From: Verrucomicrobiales bacterium
GTDB taxonomy: Bacteria; Verrucomicrobiota; Verrucomicrobiia; Verrucomicrobiales; SLCJ01
DNA: 56,427 bases
Assembly (NCBI GenBank): GCA_024636835.1
Contig: JAGXGH010000142.1
Span: forward strand, 1 to 56,427
Direction: 5' to 3'
The position numbers and the translations under genes are program-made. Shown here piece after piece: positions 27,915 to 36,220 of the stretch. The notes under the pieces are model-generated. The model was given only the letters and a program-made list of their open reading frames with translations, was not told the DNA's origin and searched no databases. Numbering within the stretch: the stretch's first letter is position 1; every line of letters begins with the position of its first letter.

Positions 27915-28997
27915 ATGTCAAAAATCTGGAAAATAGCAGGAATCGAGTTTTCGCACATGCACATGGGAGATCTTCTTCGATGTGTCGACCAACACCCGAA
28001 CGCGGAAATCGTCGGTATCTGCGATCCTCATTCCGAGCGGATGGACGAGGCAAAACGCACCTTCAACTTAGCCGACTCGCAAGTTTTCACCGATTACCAG
28101 GCGTGCATGGAGGAAACCAAACCGGATCTAGTGATTCTTTGCCCATCGACCGCCGAGCACGCGCTTTGGGTCGAGCGCATCGCACCATTTGGCGTCCACA
28201 TCCTTGTGGAAAAACCCTTCGCCGGTTCGCTGGAAGATGCCGACCGCATGATCGCAGCGATGGAAGGCAGCGGCAAAGAACTCATCATCAACTGGCCACT
28301 TCGCTGGGTGGCAAGTCATGTCACCACCCATCGCTTAATCACCGAAGGTCTGATCGGCGACGTGCTGGAAGTCCACTATTACGACGGCAACCGCGGACCG
28401 CTTTATCATGGTGCCGACAAGGTTGAGCTGGAACCGACCGCAGAAGCCAAGGCCGACAGCTGGTGGTATAAAAAGGACGCCAGCGGAGGCTCCTTGCGCG
28501 ACTACCTTGGCTACGGCGTCACCTTGGGCACTTGGTTCAACGATGGAAAAATACCCGATGAAATCACCAGTGTGACAAGCGGTGCGGCTGGGCTTGAAGT
28601 TGACGAACACAGCATCACCATCGCCCGCTATGGTCATCAACTCTCCAAGTTCGAGACACGCTGGGGCACTTTTTCTGACCCGTGGACCCATCAACCACAA
28701 CCCAAGTGCGGGTTTGTTATTCGGGGAACTGAAGGCACCATCAGCAGCTACGATTACGAAGACACGATATGCATCCAAACTAGGGACAAACCCGAAGGCT
28801 ACGACCAGCCGGCAGATCAGCTCCCGGAAGACGGTAAGAACGGAATCGCCTACAGCTTGGGTCGAATCGAAGCAGGTCTCCCTATCGACGGCCCGCTCAG
28901 TCCCGCCCTTGCACGGATCGGCCAACAGATCGTCGACACCGCGATTCTCAGCTCGGAAACCGGGCGAACCCAAGCATTGATTGGAGGTCATTCATGA
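27915..28997 (+). CDS. Gfo/Idh/MocA family oxidoreductase
   Basis: 360 residues from ATG at 27915, 11 bp after the preceding stop; the frame is open further upstream but runs inside the lactonase gene. The N-terminal Rossmann domain starts KIWKIAGIEFSHMHMGDLL, which lacks the usual GxGxxG glycines. EKP is conserved (ILVEKPFAG), and the C-terminal domain has YLGYGVTLGTWF. Enzymes of this family oxidise or reduce cyclic polyols and sugars with NAD(P). It overlaps the following homologue by 4 bp, so two different Gfo/Idh/MocA proteins are translationally coupled. The altered glycine motif suggests unusual cofactor handling. Confidence 0.87.
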   Translation: MSKIWKIAGIEFSHMHMGDLLRCVDQHPNAEIVGICDPHSERMDEAKRTFNLADSQVFTDYQACMEETKPDLVILCPSTAEHALWVERIAPFGVHILVEKPFAGSLEDADRMIAAMEGSGKELIINWPLRWVASHVTTHRLITEGLIGDVLEVHYYDGNRGPLYHGADKVELEPTAEAKADSWWYKKDASGGSLRDYLGYGVTLGTWFNDGKIPDEITSVTSGAAGLEVDEHSITIARYGHQLSKFETRWGTFSDPWTHQPQPKCGFVIRGTEGTISSYDYEDTICIQTRDKPEGYDQPADQLPEDGKNGIAYSLGRIEAGLPIDGPLSPALARIGQQIVDTAILSSETGRTQALIGGHS

Positions 28998-30106
28998 GTG
29001 GTGACAACGACGACGCACGGGAACTAAAAGCGACCGCAGTGAAAACCATGGCGGCTCCGGACCTTCCTTATCAGCCGCCGGTTCCCAAGAATTACCGCCC
29101 GCGAATCGCTCTGATCGGATGCGGAGGCATCGCCAAAAACCATCTCGATGCCTATCGCGCCAAAGACTACTCGGTGGTCGCGCTATGCGATACCAATCTA
29201 GCTGCCGCGGAATCGCTACGAGATGAATTTTTTCCCGAGGCGATCGTCACCGATGATGCAGAGGAGGTATTCGCGCGTAAGGACATCGAGGTCGTCGATC
29301 TCGCCCTGCACCCGACACCAAGACTTGCCCTGATCCGTCGTGCTTTAGAGGCGGATAAACACGTATTGAGCCAAAAGCCCTTTGTCACCGACATTCGCGA
29401 AGGGCGTAAGCTGGTCGAACTGGCGGAGCAACGCGGACGCAAACTCGCAGTGAACCAAAACGGTCGCTGGGCACCGTATTTCAGCTATCTACGCCAATTA
29501 TTAAAGCAGGACATGCTGGGCGAGATCATCTCTTGTGACATTCATATCGCCTGGGATCACACCTGGATCAAAGGCACCCCCTTTGAAAAAATCCATCACA
29601 TCGTGCTTTACGACTTTGCCATTCATTGGTTCGACATCGTGACCCGTGTCTTCGGTGAACGCAGACCGATACAAGTCTTTGCCCGGGTCGGAAAATCGCT
29701 GGGGCAAGAGTTGGACCCGCCACTCAGTGCAGGAGTCCTGGTCAGTTACGACAATGGCCAGGCATCCTTGGTGTTTCACGCCGCCACAAAATTTTCACCG
29801 GCAGAAACCACCGTGGTCACCGGAACCAAGGGCACGTTCCGCAGCACCGGACCGGTTTGCGCCAACGATCAGATCACACTGACCACCGCTGACGGTGAAG
29901 CCGCCATTTCGCTGGAAGGTGCCTGGTTCAACGACGGTTTCGCTGGCGCCATGGGCGAACTCCTCTGCGCGATCGAAGATGATCGCGAGCCAGAAAATTC
30001 AGCACGCGAGAACCTACGTAGCCTGGAACTCTGTTTCGCCGCGATGGCCAGCGCCGATAGCAACCAAGCAATCAAACCAGGAGATGTCCTCGACGTCTCA
30101 GTTTGA
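28994..30106 (+). CDS. Gfo/Idh/MocA family oxidoreductase
   Basis: 370 residues. The start is supported by a good Shine-Dalgarno (GGAGGT) 6 bp upstream, inside the previous gene. There is a 35-residue N-terminal extension before IALIGCGGIAKNHLDAYRAK, a canonical GxGG(x) Rossmann motif. The family Lys is in HVLSQKPFVTD, where EKP is changed to QKP. The putative catalytic segment is HIVLYDFAIHWFDI. It is last in the seven-gene operon. It probably acts with the preceding Gfo/Idh/MocA protein, either on the same substrate at different carbons or as a redox pair. Confidence 0.88.
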   Translation: MSGDNDDARELKATAVKTMAAPDLPYQPPVPKNYRPRIALIGCGGIAKNHLDAYRAKDYSVVALCDTNLAAAESLRDEFFPEAIVTDDAEEVFARKDIEVVDLALHPTPRLALIRRALEADKHVLSQKPFVTDIREGRKLVELAEQRGRKLAVNQNGRWAPYFSYLRQLLKQDMLGEIISCDIHIAWDHTWIKGTPFEKIHHIVLYDFAIHWFDIVTRVFGERRPIQVFARVGKSLGQELDPPLSAGVLVSYDNGQASLVFHAATKFSPAETTVVTGTKGTFRSTGPVCANDQITLTTADGEAAISLEGAWFNDGFAGAMGELLCAIEDDREPENSARENLRSLELCFAAMASADSNQAIKPGDVLDVSV

Positions 30107-30156
30107 CAGAGGAATGCCTTTCACTCATCCGCGACTTTCCTTCACTACCACCCAAT

Positions 30157-30182
30157 CGCGTGGGGCGCAGCCCTTATACGCG
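30157..30182 (-). repeat. Structured repeat module, copy C (inverted)
   Basis: Read on the minus strand: CGCGT, ATAA, GGGC, TGC, GCCC, C, ACGCG. It has the same architecture as 3853-3878 and 19254-19279; the first inner pair is flipped relative to both other copies. It lies 50 bp after the end of the seven-gene operon. The rest of the gap to 30393 holds no recognised gene. Confidence 0.72.
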
Positions 30183-30393
30183 ACGCAAAATAACGTGGCC
30201 GTGGCTTCCAGCCGCGTAGCCATCATATCAAAATGTATTGACTGATACCCCCGTTTCTACCCTCGCTAATGCCATCCAATCTCCTCCATTTTCATCCGTT
30301 TCTGTAAAAATCCACCGAACTAATCATCAATAATTTCCCTCATTCCCAGCTCCTTGAAAAAAAACACCCTTTGAACCCGTAGAATTACTACTC

Positions 30394-31569
30394 ATGAAAA
30401 TCACCGCATGCATCCAACTCACTCTTCTCGCTTGCCTCGGCATCAGCTACCTACAGGCCGAAGAAGCAACCCCATTATTCAACGGCAAGAATCTCGATGG
30501 CTGGACCGCTCTTCCGGGTGGAACTTGGACCGTTGAGGACGGGGTAATCGTTGGCAAAAGCCCGAAGAGCGAAAAACGCCACGGCATCCTGCTTTCGGAT
30601 AAGGAATACTCCGACTTTGTCGTCACCGCCAAATTCCGCGTTCTCTCCGGCGACAGTGGATTTTACTTCCGCTCGGAAAAGGTCAATAACGCCGTCGGTG
30701 TGAATGGCATTCAGGTCGAGGTGGATAGCTCGCAGGAAACGGGAGGTCTCTATGAAACCGATGGTCGCTATTGGGTGGATAAGCCTGCAGATCTACCCGT
30801 TGACCAACAATATTATACACCCGGCGAATGGACCACTCTTGAACTCCGCGCGGTGGGTCGGGACGTCGAGGTCAAAATCAATGGCACCGTGTCCGCAAAA
30901 CTCACCAATGACATAGGCCGTGTGAAGGGACATTTCGGTCTACAGCTTCACGGCGGAGATGAGATGCATGTGGAGTTCAAGGACATCAATATTCAGGAGC
31001 TCACGAACGAGCCCAGCTTTGTCGAAATGTTTAACGGCAAGGATCTCACCGGATGGAGGACCAAGGGAAATTGGGTCGTCGAAGAGAACAACGTGATCAC
31101 GCTCAATCCCCGGCCCGGCGAAAGTGGCTGGCAGCGATACAATGATTACCTCACCACCTACCGGAAATACGGTGACTTTGTCCTGGATCTTGAATTCAAA
31201 TTCGAGCCAAAAGGGAACTCGGGCGTGTTCATGCGCATCGGCGATCGTAAAGACCACGTCACCACTGGCATCGAGGTGCAGATTCTCGACACCCATGGAA
31301 AAGAGGACTTCGGTCATCACGATTGCGGAGGTGTGATTCGCACCTCGCCACCGAAGACGATGGCCGTGAAACCCGCTGGTGAATGGAATCACTACACGAT
31401 CACGCTGATAGGCTCAGATCTAAAAGTCGTGCTGAACGACGAACTCATCCAGGATCTTGATCTCAGCCAAACCGACATGAAGGATCGACCAATGAAAGGC
31501 TACATCAGTTTCCAAGATGAGGCCAAAAAGATCTGGTACCGCAACGTCCGCATCAAGGAGCTGAAGTAG
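30394..31569 (+). CDS. Secreted protein with two DUF1080 domains
   Basis: 391 residues with a signal peptide (LTLLACLGISYLQAEE). It contains two DUF1080/concanavalin-like domains: about residues 27-205 (ATPLFNGKNLDGWTAL...HVEFKDINIQEL) and about 210-390 (FVEMFNGKDLTGWRTKG...IWYRNVRIKEL). Each begins with the FNGKxLxGW motif. Single-domain forms are usual, so this is a tandem duplication within one chain. It follows the operon with two Gfo/Idh/MocA genes after 287 bp on the same strand. It is plausibly the partner that cleaves or binds keto-glycosides outside the cytoplasm. Confidence 0.87.
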   Translation: MKITACIQLTLLACLGISYLQAEEATPLFNGKNLDGWTALPGGTWTVEDGVIVGKSPKSEKRHGILLSDKEYSDFVVTAKFRVLSGDSGFYFRSEKVNNAVGVNGIQVEVDSSQETGGLYETDGRYWVDKPADLPVDQQYYTPGEWTTLELRAVGRDVEVKINGTVSAKLTNDIGRVKGHFGLQLHGGDEMHVEFKDINIQELTNEPSFVEMFNGKDLTGWRTKGNWVVEENNVITLNPRPGESGWQRYNDYLTTYRKYGDFVLDLEFKFEPKGNSGVFMRIGDRKDHVTTGIEVQILDTHGKEDFGHHDCGGVIRTSPPKTMAVKPAGEWNHYTITLIGSDLKVVLNDELIQDLDLSQTDMKDRPMKGYISFQDEAKKIWYRNVRIKELK

Positions 31570-31601
31570 AATTAGCTAGATATTCGTGTCGATGACGCAG
31601 G

Positions 31602-31886
31602 GTGCTATTTCAGGGACGCATTCACGCCGCTTTCCCTCGTAGCTGCTTTTGTAAAAAAGTGGCAGGGTGGTGTGGACGCGGCAAGAATCAGCCGGAGTCG
31701 CTCGACCACGCTTTCACAAGCGTAGCTACAGCGGCTCGGCGGTGTCGCTGACGTGGAGTGCTATTTCAGGGACGCCTTCACACCGCTTTCCCACGTAGCT
31801 GCTTTTGTAAAAAAGTGGCAGGGTGGTGTGGACGCGGCAAGAACCAGACGGAATCGCTCAACCACACTTTTACAAGTGTAGCTACG
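31602..31886. repeat. Two tandem 156-bp double-hairpin repeats
   Basis: Two copies starting at 31602 and 31758 share most of their sequence. Each has an outer imperfect inverted repeat (31638-31662 with 31706-31730; 31794-31818 with 31862-31886) and a small perfect hairpin in the right arm. That hairpin is ACGCTT-TCAC-AAGCGT (31708-31723) in the first copy and ACACTT-TTAC-AAGTGT (31864-31879) in the second; the change preserves pairing. The array fills the gap between the convergent DUF1080 and rhaA genes, ending 26 bp from the rhaA stop. No ORF of note. Confidence 0.85.
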
Positions 31887-31911
31887 GGAGTCAGATGATT
31901 GTCGTGAGACG

Positions 31912-33159
31912 TCAACGCAGCGACAACACATCCTTCTCGTAGGACTTCAGGTCTTTGAGCCAGGATGAGCTCACCGGCGCATCTTGTCTGCGGCAGTATT
32001 CATCCCACACTGCCGCCATCGGAAAGGCCTTGAGCTCTTCCTGCATCGCGAGACGCGTGGTAAAATCACCTTCAAGCTCAGCCTTGCGAAGCATGTCTGT
32101 CGGTTCAAGCAAGCCTAACAAAAGACCTCGCAGCGTATTACGGACGCCAATTGTCCAGGCCGCCACGCGGTTGATCGAGGCATCGAAGAAATCCAGTCCG
32201 ATATGGACACGATCTTCAAATTTGTTCGCCACAATCTCGCGGGTGATCGCTTGCAACTCATCACTGAATGTCACCACGTGATCAGAGTCCCACCGCACAC
32301 CGCGGGAAACGTGGAGCAATAATCTGGGCACGTAGAGCAGGCAGCTGGAGATCTTTTCGGAAATCATCTCGGTAGGGTGAAAATGCCCGGCATCCAAACA
32401 GAGAGCCATCTGTTTTTGAATTGCATACCCGAGGTAGAACTCATGCGAGCCCGCCACAAACGCTTCCGATCCAATTCCGAAGAGCTTGGATTCAACGGCA
32501 TCAATGGTGTGCTCCAATGGTTGCGTGAGGATTTCATCCAGAGAGTCTTTGAGTCGTTGCCGCGGAGCAAAGCGATCTGCGGGAGTATCTTTGTAGCCAT
32601 CGGGAATCCAGATATTGGTAATTGAGGGATTATCGAGTTGGTCACCCATGTCGTTCGCGATCAGACGAGAGGCCTTGCAGTGATCGATCCAAAATTGGCG
32701 CACCCCTTTATCGGGTGATGACAGAGTCATGCCGTCATCGGCCAACGGGTGAGAGAAGCATGTCGGGTTGAAATCCAGCCCTAGATTCTGGGACTTACAC
32801 CAATCAATCCAACCCTGAAAATGTTTGGTCTCAATTTGATCGCGCTCCACCGGAGTGTCTGATTCCAGATAAATGGCGTGAAGATTGAGCCTGTGGTCAC
32901 CAGGGATAAACGAAAGTGCTTTCTCCAAATCCTGCCTGAGCTCATCCGGTGTGCGAGCACGGCCGGGGTAGTTGCCGGTAACGGCGAGTCCTGAACCAAG
33001 TGCCTGGCCCGTATTTTCAAACCCTGCAACATCATCACCCTGCCAGCAATGAATTGAAATAGGGATTTTCTTTAAGCGCTCGATCGCAGCTTCTGTATCA
33101 ACGCCGAGGGCCGCGTATTGTTCTTTGGCAATTTCGTAGGTAGTTTCTAAATTATTCAT
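31912..33159 (-). CDS. rhaA: L-rhamnose isomerase
   Basis: 415 residues, the normal length for RhaA, which converts L-rhamnose to L-rhamnulose in the cytoplasm with Mn2+ or another divalent metal. Typical segments are ISIHCWQGDDVAGFE near the N-terminus, HAIYLESD, DFNPTCFSHPLADDG, and the metal-site segments VESKLFGIGSEAFV, LCLDAGHFHPTE, LHVSRGVRWDSDH and GLDFFDASINR. It is the last gene of a three-gene minus-strand unit: transporter, small membrane protein, rhaA. Spacings are 13 and 18 bp. It links the extracellular GH78 rhamnosidase to central metabolism. rhaB and rhaD are absent here. Confidence 0.96.
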   Translation of the reverse strand: MNNLETTYEIAKEQYAALGVDTEAAIERLKKIPISIHCWQGDDVAGFENTGQALGSGLAVTGNYPGRARTPDELRQDLEKALSFIPGDHRLNLHAIYLESDTPVERDQIETKHFQGWIDWCKSQNLGLDFNPTCFSHPLADDGMTLSSPDKGVRQFWIDHCKASRLIANDMGDQLDNPSITNIWIPDGYKDTPADRFAPRQRLKDSLDEILTQPLEHTIDAVESKLFGIGSEAFVAGSHEFYLGYAIQKQMALCLDAGHFHPTEMISEKISSCLLYVPRLLLHVSRGVRWDSDHVVTFSDELQAITREIVANKFEDRVHIGLDFFDASINRVAAWTIGVRNTLRGLLLGLLEPTDMLRKAELEGDFTTRLAMQEELKAFPMAAVWDEYCRRQDAPVSSSWLKDLKSYEKDVLSLR

Positions 33160-33172
33160 AAAATTTTATGGT

Positions 33173-33373
33173 TTAGATATGGTCTTGGGTCGACTCATCT
33201 AACTTTCGATCCTTGAAGTGAAGCCATGGAATTGCGGCGCAATACCAAATCACCATCCCCGCCGTCATTAAATGGAATGTCGTCTTCTCACCGAGAGTTG
33301 AGACAAGGTGTAAGAAGGGGGGAATAATGGTCAGAGCGAGACCGCTATACGCTATATATGGAAGAATTTTCAT
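33173..33373 (-). CDS. Small two-helix membrane protein between transporter and rhaA
   Basis: 66 residues with two predicted membrane segments (YIAYSGLALTIIPPFLHLV and HLMTAGMVIWYCAAIPWL) and a charged C-terminus. It sits 18 bp after the NCS1-like transporter and 13 bp before rhaA in the same orientation, so it is almost certainly translated from the same message. I do not recognise a named family. The location suggests an accessory subunit or stabiliser of the transporter, but that is inference. Confidence 0.7.
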   Translation of the reverse strand: MKILPYIAYSGLALTIIPPFLHLVSTLGEKTTFHLMTAGMVIWYCAAIPWLHFKDRKLDESTQDHI

Positions 33374-33391
33374 GATAGGCAGTATGATTGT

Positions 33392-34930
33392 TTAGGCTGT
33401 GGTAGCTTTATGAAATACTCGACTGAAGGCAATGTGTAGAATACCTGAGGCAATCCAGCAGGGAAGAATGCAGAACCAAGAGGCTACACCTTGGAACTGA
33501 ATGAAGTAAGTGGCGATGAGCACGGGTATCAGCCAAGCGAGCACGACTGCCATGTTAAATCGCGTGCCATTCTTTTCAGCCGCAAATTGCTGGAATCCCA
33601 TCTTGCGGGCAAAATACCAGTCAGCGAAAATGATCGCACCCATTGGGGCCAACACCGTACCGTAGAATCCAACGAAACCGAGTAGTTTCCATGCAAACGC
33701 TGGAAACACACCTGCAATCGTTGCGACAACTCCAGCCACCAATGTCATCGTCGTTCGTGACGAACCAGGGATCATCGCCTGAAAGGCCAAGCCCGCGCGA
33801 TAGATGGTCGGGTTTGCGGTGGTCCATCCAGCCACAATCACACAAATAATCCCAGCAATCCCCGCTGCATTATAAGCCATTGGCCCCGGCACAGGAGTGG
33901 TAGCACCAGTAGCCTTGATTTGCGCGGCCAACATGAATGCCGCAGCGATCCATGCCATGTAGTGACCCACATACATACCTCCCGCAGCGGCCCAACCGGA
34001 GCTGGATTTCTTCGCAAAACGGAACACCGAGAGATCTGCCATGCCAATATGCATCGCCGAGTTACAGAACCAAGCGAACAAGGCTACAGACCAAAAGCCC
34101 ATCGACGATTTAGCAGAGCCTCCTACAAAGTTTTCTGACGTGACTTTTGCAAGCGTCTCAAGATCGGAAACCTTAAACGCCTCAAGGGCGTCTGGCACCA
34201 ATTCAGGTTTCTGCCTGAGCAACTCCATGAGATCGGCAATCGACGACGTCTCAAATGGCTTGGCGTTCAACGCTTGGGAAAAATCAATGGAGTTGGTCCA
34301 AATGCTATTCAAGCCATCCCAGTCAGCGGCGCCGATCTGTTTCAGGGCAACAAACCCGCAGCCCAAGAAGACAAGAACCATCCAAGGAGACGCAATATTG
34401 GCGAAATTCGCGACCATGTCATACCCGCGTGATGCCACAATGGCGATGACTGCTCCCACTGCTAAGACCATTAATACAAACGATATGTTGTTTGGATAGA
34501 GGTCTGTGATCGCCGGCATGGGTATATCGAACGGAATACCCACCGCCGTGGCTGAGACGGTGATCATTGCACCCGCCAAGAAGCAAAACAGTACGCCATT
34601 CGCCAGGTTGTAGAACTTGACCAAACGAGAGCCTGCGATTTTTTCGAGTTGGAAGTATAAGGTATAGCGTGCCTTCACCGCGATCGGCGCACATAGATAA
34701 CGCCAACACAACACCGCGAAGAGATTCCCCACGAAGAGGCCGAGAAATATATCCTTCAGTGCGACGCCGCTTAGTAGAAAGAGCGGCCCGATCATGAATT
34801 CAGTTCCAGCTGCATGCTCACCCGCATACATCCCCCAGAACTTCCCGCCCCCTTTCAAGGCTTTGTCAGGAACCCTTGTATGTTCGTATTCGCCTTGGTC
34901 TTCGCCAGGGTTTTCGTTTGTTTGGCTCAT
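33392..34930 (-). CDS. NCS1-like (cytosine/purine permease family) transporter, probable L-rhamnose importer
   Basis: 512 residues with about 12 hydrophobic segments. The N-terminal HTRVPDKALKGGGKFWGMYAGEH and the TTANPTIYRAGLAFQ segment resemble NCS1/CodB-type permeases, known for nucleobases and vitamins rather than sugars. A soluble insertion of about 70 residues (around residues 210-285; MELLRQKPELVPDALEAFKV) lies between membrane segments. The gene is first in the unit with the small membrane protein and rhaA, and divergent from a DeoR regulator, so L-rhamnose or a rhamnoside is the most likely substrate. Substrate assignment is context only. Confidence 0.82.
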   Translation of the reverse strand: MSQTNENPGEDQGEYEHTRVPDKALKGGGKFWGMYAGEHAAGTEFMIGPLFLLSGVALKDIFLGLFVGNLFAVLCWRYLCAPIAVKARYTLYFQLEKIAGSRLVKFYNLANGVLFCFLAGAMITVSATAVGIPFDIPMPAITDLYPNNISFVLMVLAVGAVIAIVASRGYDMVANFANIASPWMVLVFLGCGFVALKQIGAADWDGLNSIWTNSIDFSQALNAKPFETSSIADLMELLRQKPELVPDALEAFKVSDLETLAKVTSENFVGGSAKSSMGFWSVALFAWFCNSAMHIGMADLSVFRFAKKSSSGWAAAGGMYVGHYMAWIAAAFMLAAQIKATGATTPVPGPMAYNAAGIAGIICVIVAGWTTANPTIYRAGLAFQAMIPGSSRTTMTLVAGVVATIAGVFPAFAWKLLGFVGFYGTVLAPMGAIIFADWYFARKMGFQQFAAEKNGTRFNMAVVLAWLIPVLIATYFIQFQGVASWFCILPCWIASGILHIAFSRVFHKATTA

Positions 34931-35412
34931 GTCGGATTAATCTGGTGCTTTGGATTGTTATGATCTCGTCAAGAAAACGCTTCTAGCCGCTTTTCGTCAA
35001 CACTAATGATTTGCCCCGGTGAATCACACAGCGATCAACGAGCATGAGACGGGAGCATAAACCATATCTTTTCTGGGAACTGGGGGAGTCCGGCGGATAG
35101 TCTATGACCATCCTTGCCCATACTGAAAGCACTATTCGCTTTTTTTAGCAGAACGACCCAGATGACGAACAAACTTTGCGATTAAATGGAATTGCTCGCA
35201 GCTCTGTTGATGAAGCATTGACCAGCACTCATTGGGTTGGAATCTTCTGTTGATTGTTCTTTGAAAATGTCATTTTCTAGGTATTAACACCCTTCAAACA
35301 GTCTTGTGGCAGGAACAATGGCGACGAAATCCACATAAACAAAGATCACGTGGAGTGATGCCCTTGCCTCTTTCACTCACGCCTTAAAAAGCGAAAGCCA
35401 ACTTCCCCATGT
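34931..35412. promoter_or_regulatory. Divergent regulatory region of the rhamnose module
   Basis: 482 bp between the transporter start (-) and the DeoR start (+). It must carry promoters for both and the presumed DeoR operator. An imperfect inverted repeat (GAAAA...TTTTC, about 34973-34997) flanked by GTCAA direct repeats lies about 45 bp upstream of the transporter. No convincing promoter hexamers or small gene were found. Confidence 0.45.
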
Positions 35413-36174
35413 ATGTTAGCCATCAAACGCCATAACGAAATACTCAAAAGACTGAAAACCACGGGGAATGTCCGAACCAACGAGTTGGCTCCTATTTTCA
35501 ACTGCACGGAGGAAACGATACGCCGCGACCTGGACAAACTTGCAGAGCAAGGAGCGTTGATCAGATCTCACGGCGGTGCGATCAGCCTGGATGAGCGAAA
35601 TACTGATTTGGATCACCACATGCGTGAACAACGCAATGCCACGGAGAAAAGGGCCATCGCCAAGCAGGCCGCAAAATTCATCTGCCCGGGAGAAACCATC
35701 ATGATAGACGAAAGTTCCACGGCGATGGCGATCGTCAGCTTCCTTCCACGTGAAATGCCACTCAAAGTGATTACCTCCTCATTACTCGTCGCCCAAAGGA
35801 TCGCAACGCACGAAAACCATCAACTCATCCTGCTTGGAGGATCGCTGGAAAAGGTAAGCATGTCTTTTCACGGTCCCCTTACCGACTTGATGGTCTCACG
35901 ACTGAGAATTGATCGCGCGTTCTTTTCGGCCAAGGGAATCGATCCCTTACAGGGCGCCAGCGAGCCCAGCGAAGATCGAGCACGCACGAAACAGTTCATT
36001 TTACAATATTCAGCATGGAATTGTGCAATGCTCGACAGCACGAAGATCGGGATTAAAGCGGATCATTTTTTTATCACACCGCATGACATCGATGTCTTTG
36101 TGACTGATAAACAGGCCGATCCAGAAAGATTAGCCGAATTCAAAGCTCTCTCGCTCGAGATTATCACTGCCTAA
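35413..36174 (+). CDS. DeoR family transcriptional regulator of the rhamnose module
   Basis: 253 residues. An N-terminal winged HTH of DeoR type (VRTNELAPIFNCTEETIRRDLDKLAEQGALIRSHGGA, about residues 19-54) is followed by a sugar-phosphate-sensing DeoRC domain (IDESSTAMAIVSFL, LILLGGSLEKVSMSFHGPL, AMLDSTKIG). DeoR repressors usually respond to phosphorylated sugars, so L-rhamnulose 1-phosphate or a derivative is a reasonable effector. It is divergent from the transporter-rhaA unit, the usual arrangement for a local regulator. ATG at 35413 is used. Confidence 0.92.
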   Translation: MLAIKRHNEILKRLKTTGNVRTNELAPIFNCTEETIRRDLDKLAEQGALIRSHGGAISLDERNTDLDHHMREQRNATEKRAIAKQAAKFICPGETIMIDESSTAMAIVSFLPREMPLKVITSSLLVAQRIATHENHQLILLGGSLEKVSMSFHGPLTDLMVSRLRIDRAFFSAKGIDPLQGASEPSEDRARTKQFILQYSAWNCAMLDSTKIGIKADHFFITPHDIDVFVTDKQADPERLAEFKALSLEIITA

Positions 36175-36220
36175 GCTTTGGATCACGGCACAAGTCGGAC
36201 GCTTTGGCTTACGATCTGTT

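Noticed and set aside
31602..31886. Possible insertion-sequence remnant
   Set aside because: No transposase fragment or target-site duplication is seen; the two copies are direct tandem repeats with internal hairpins.
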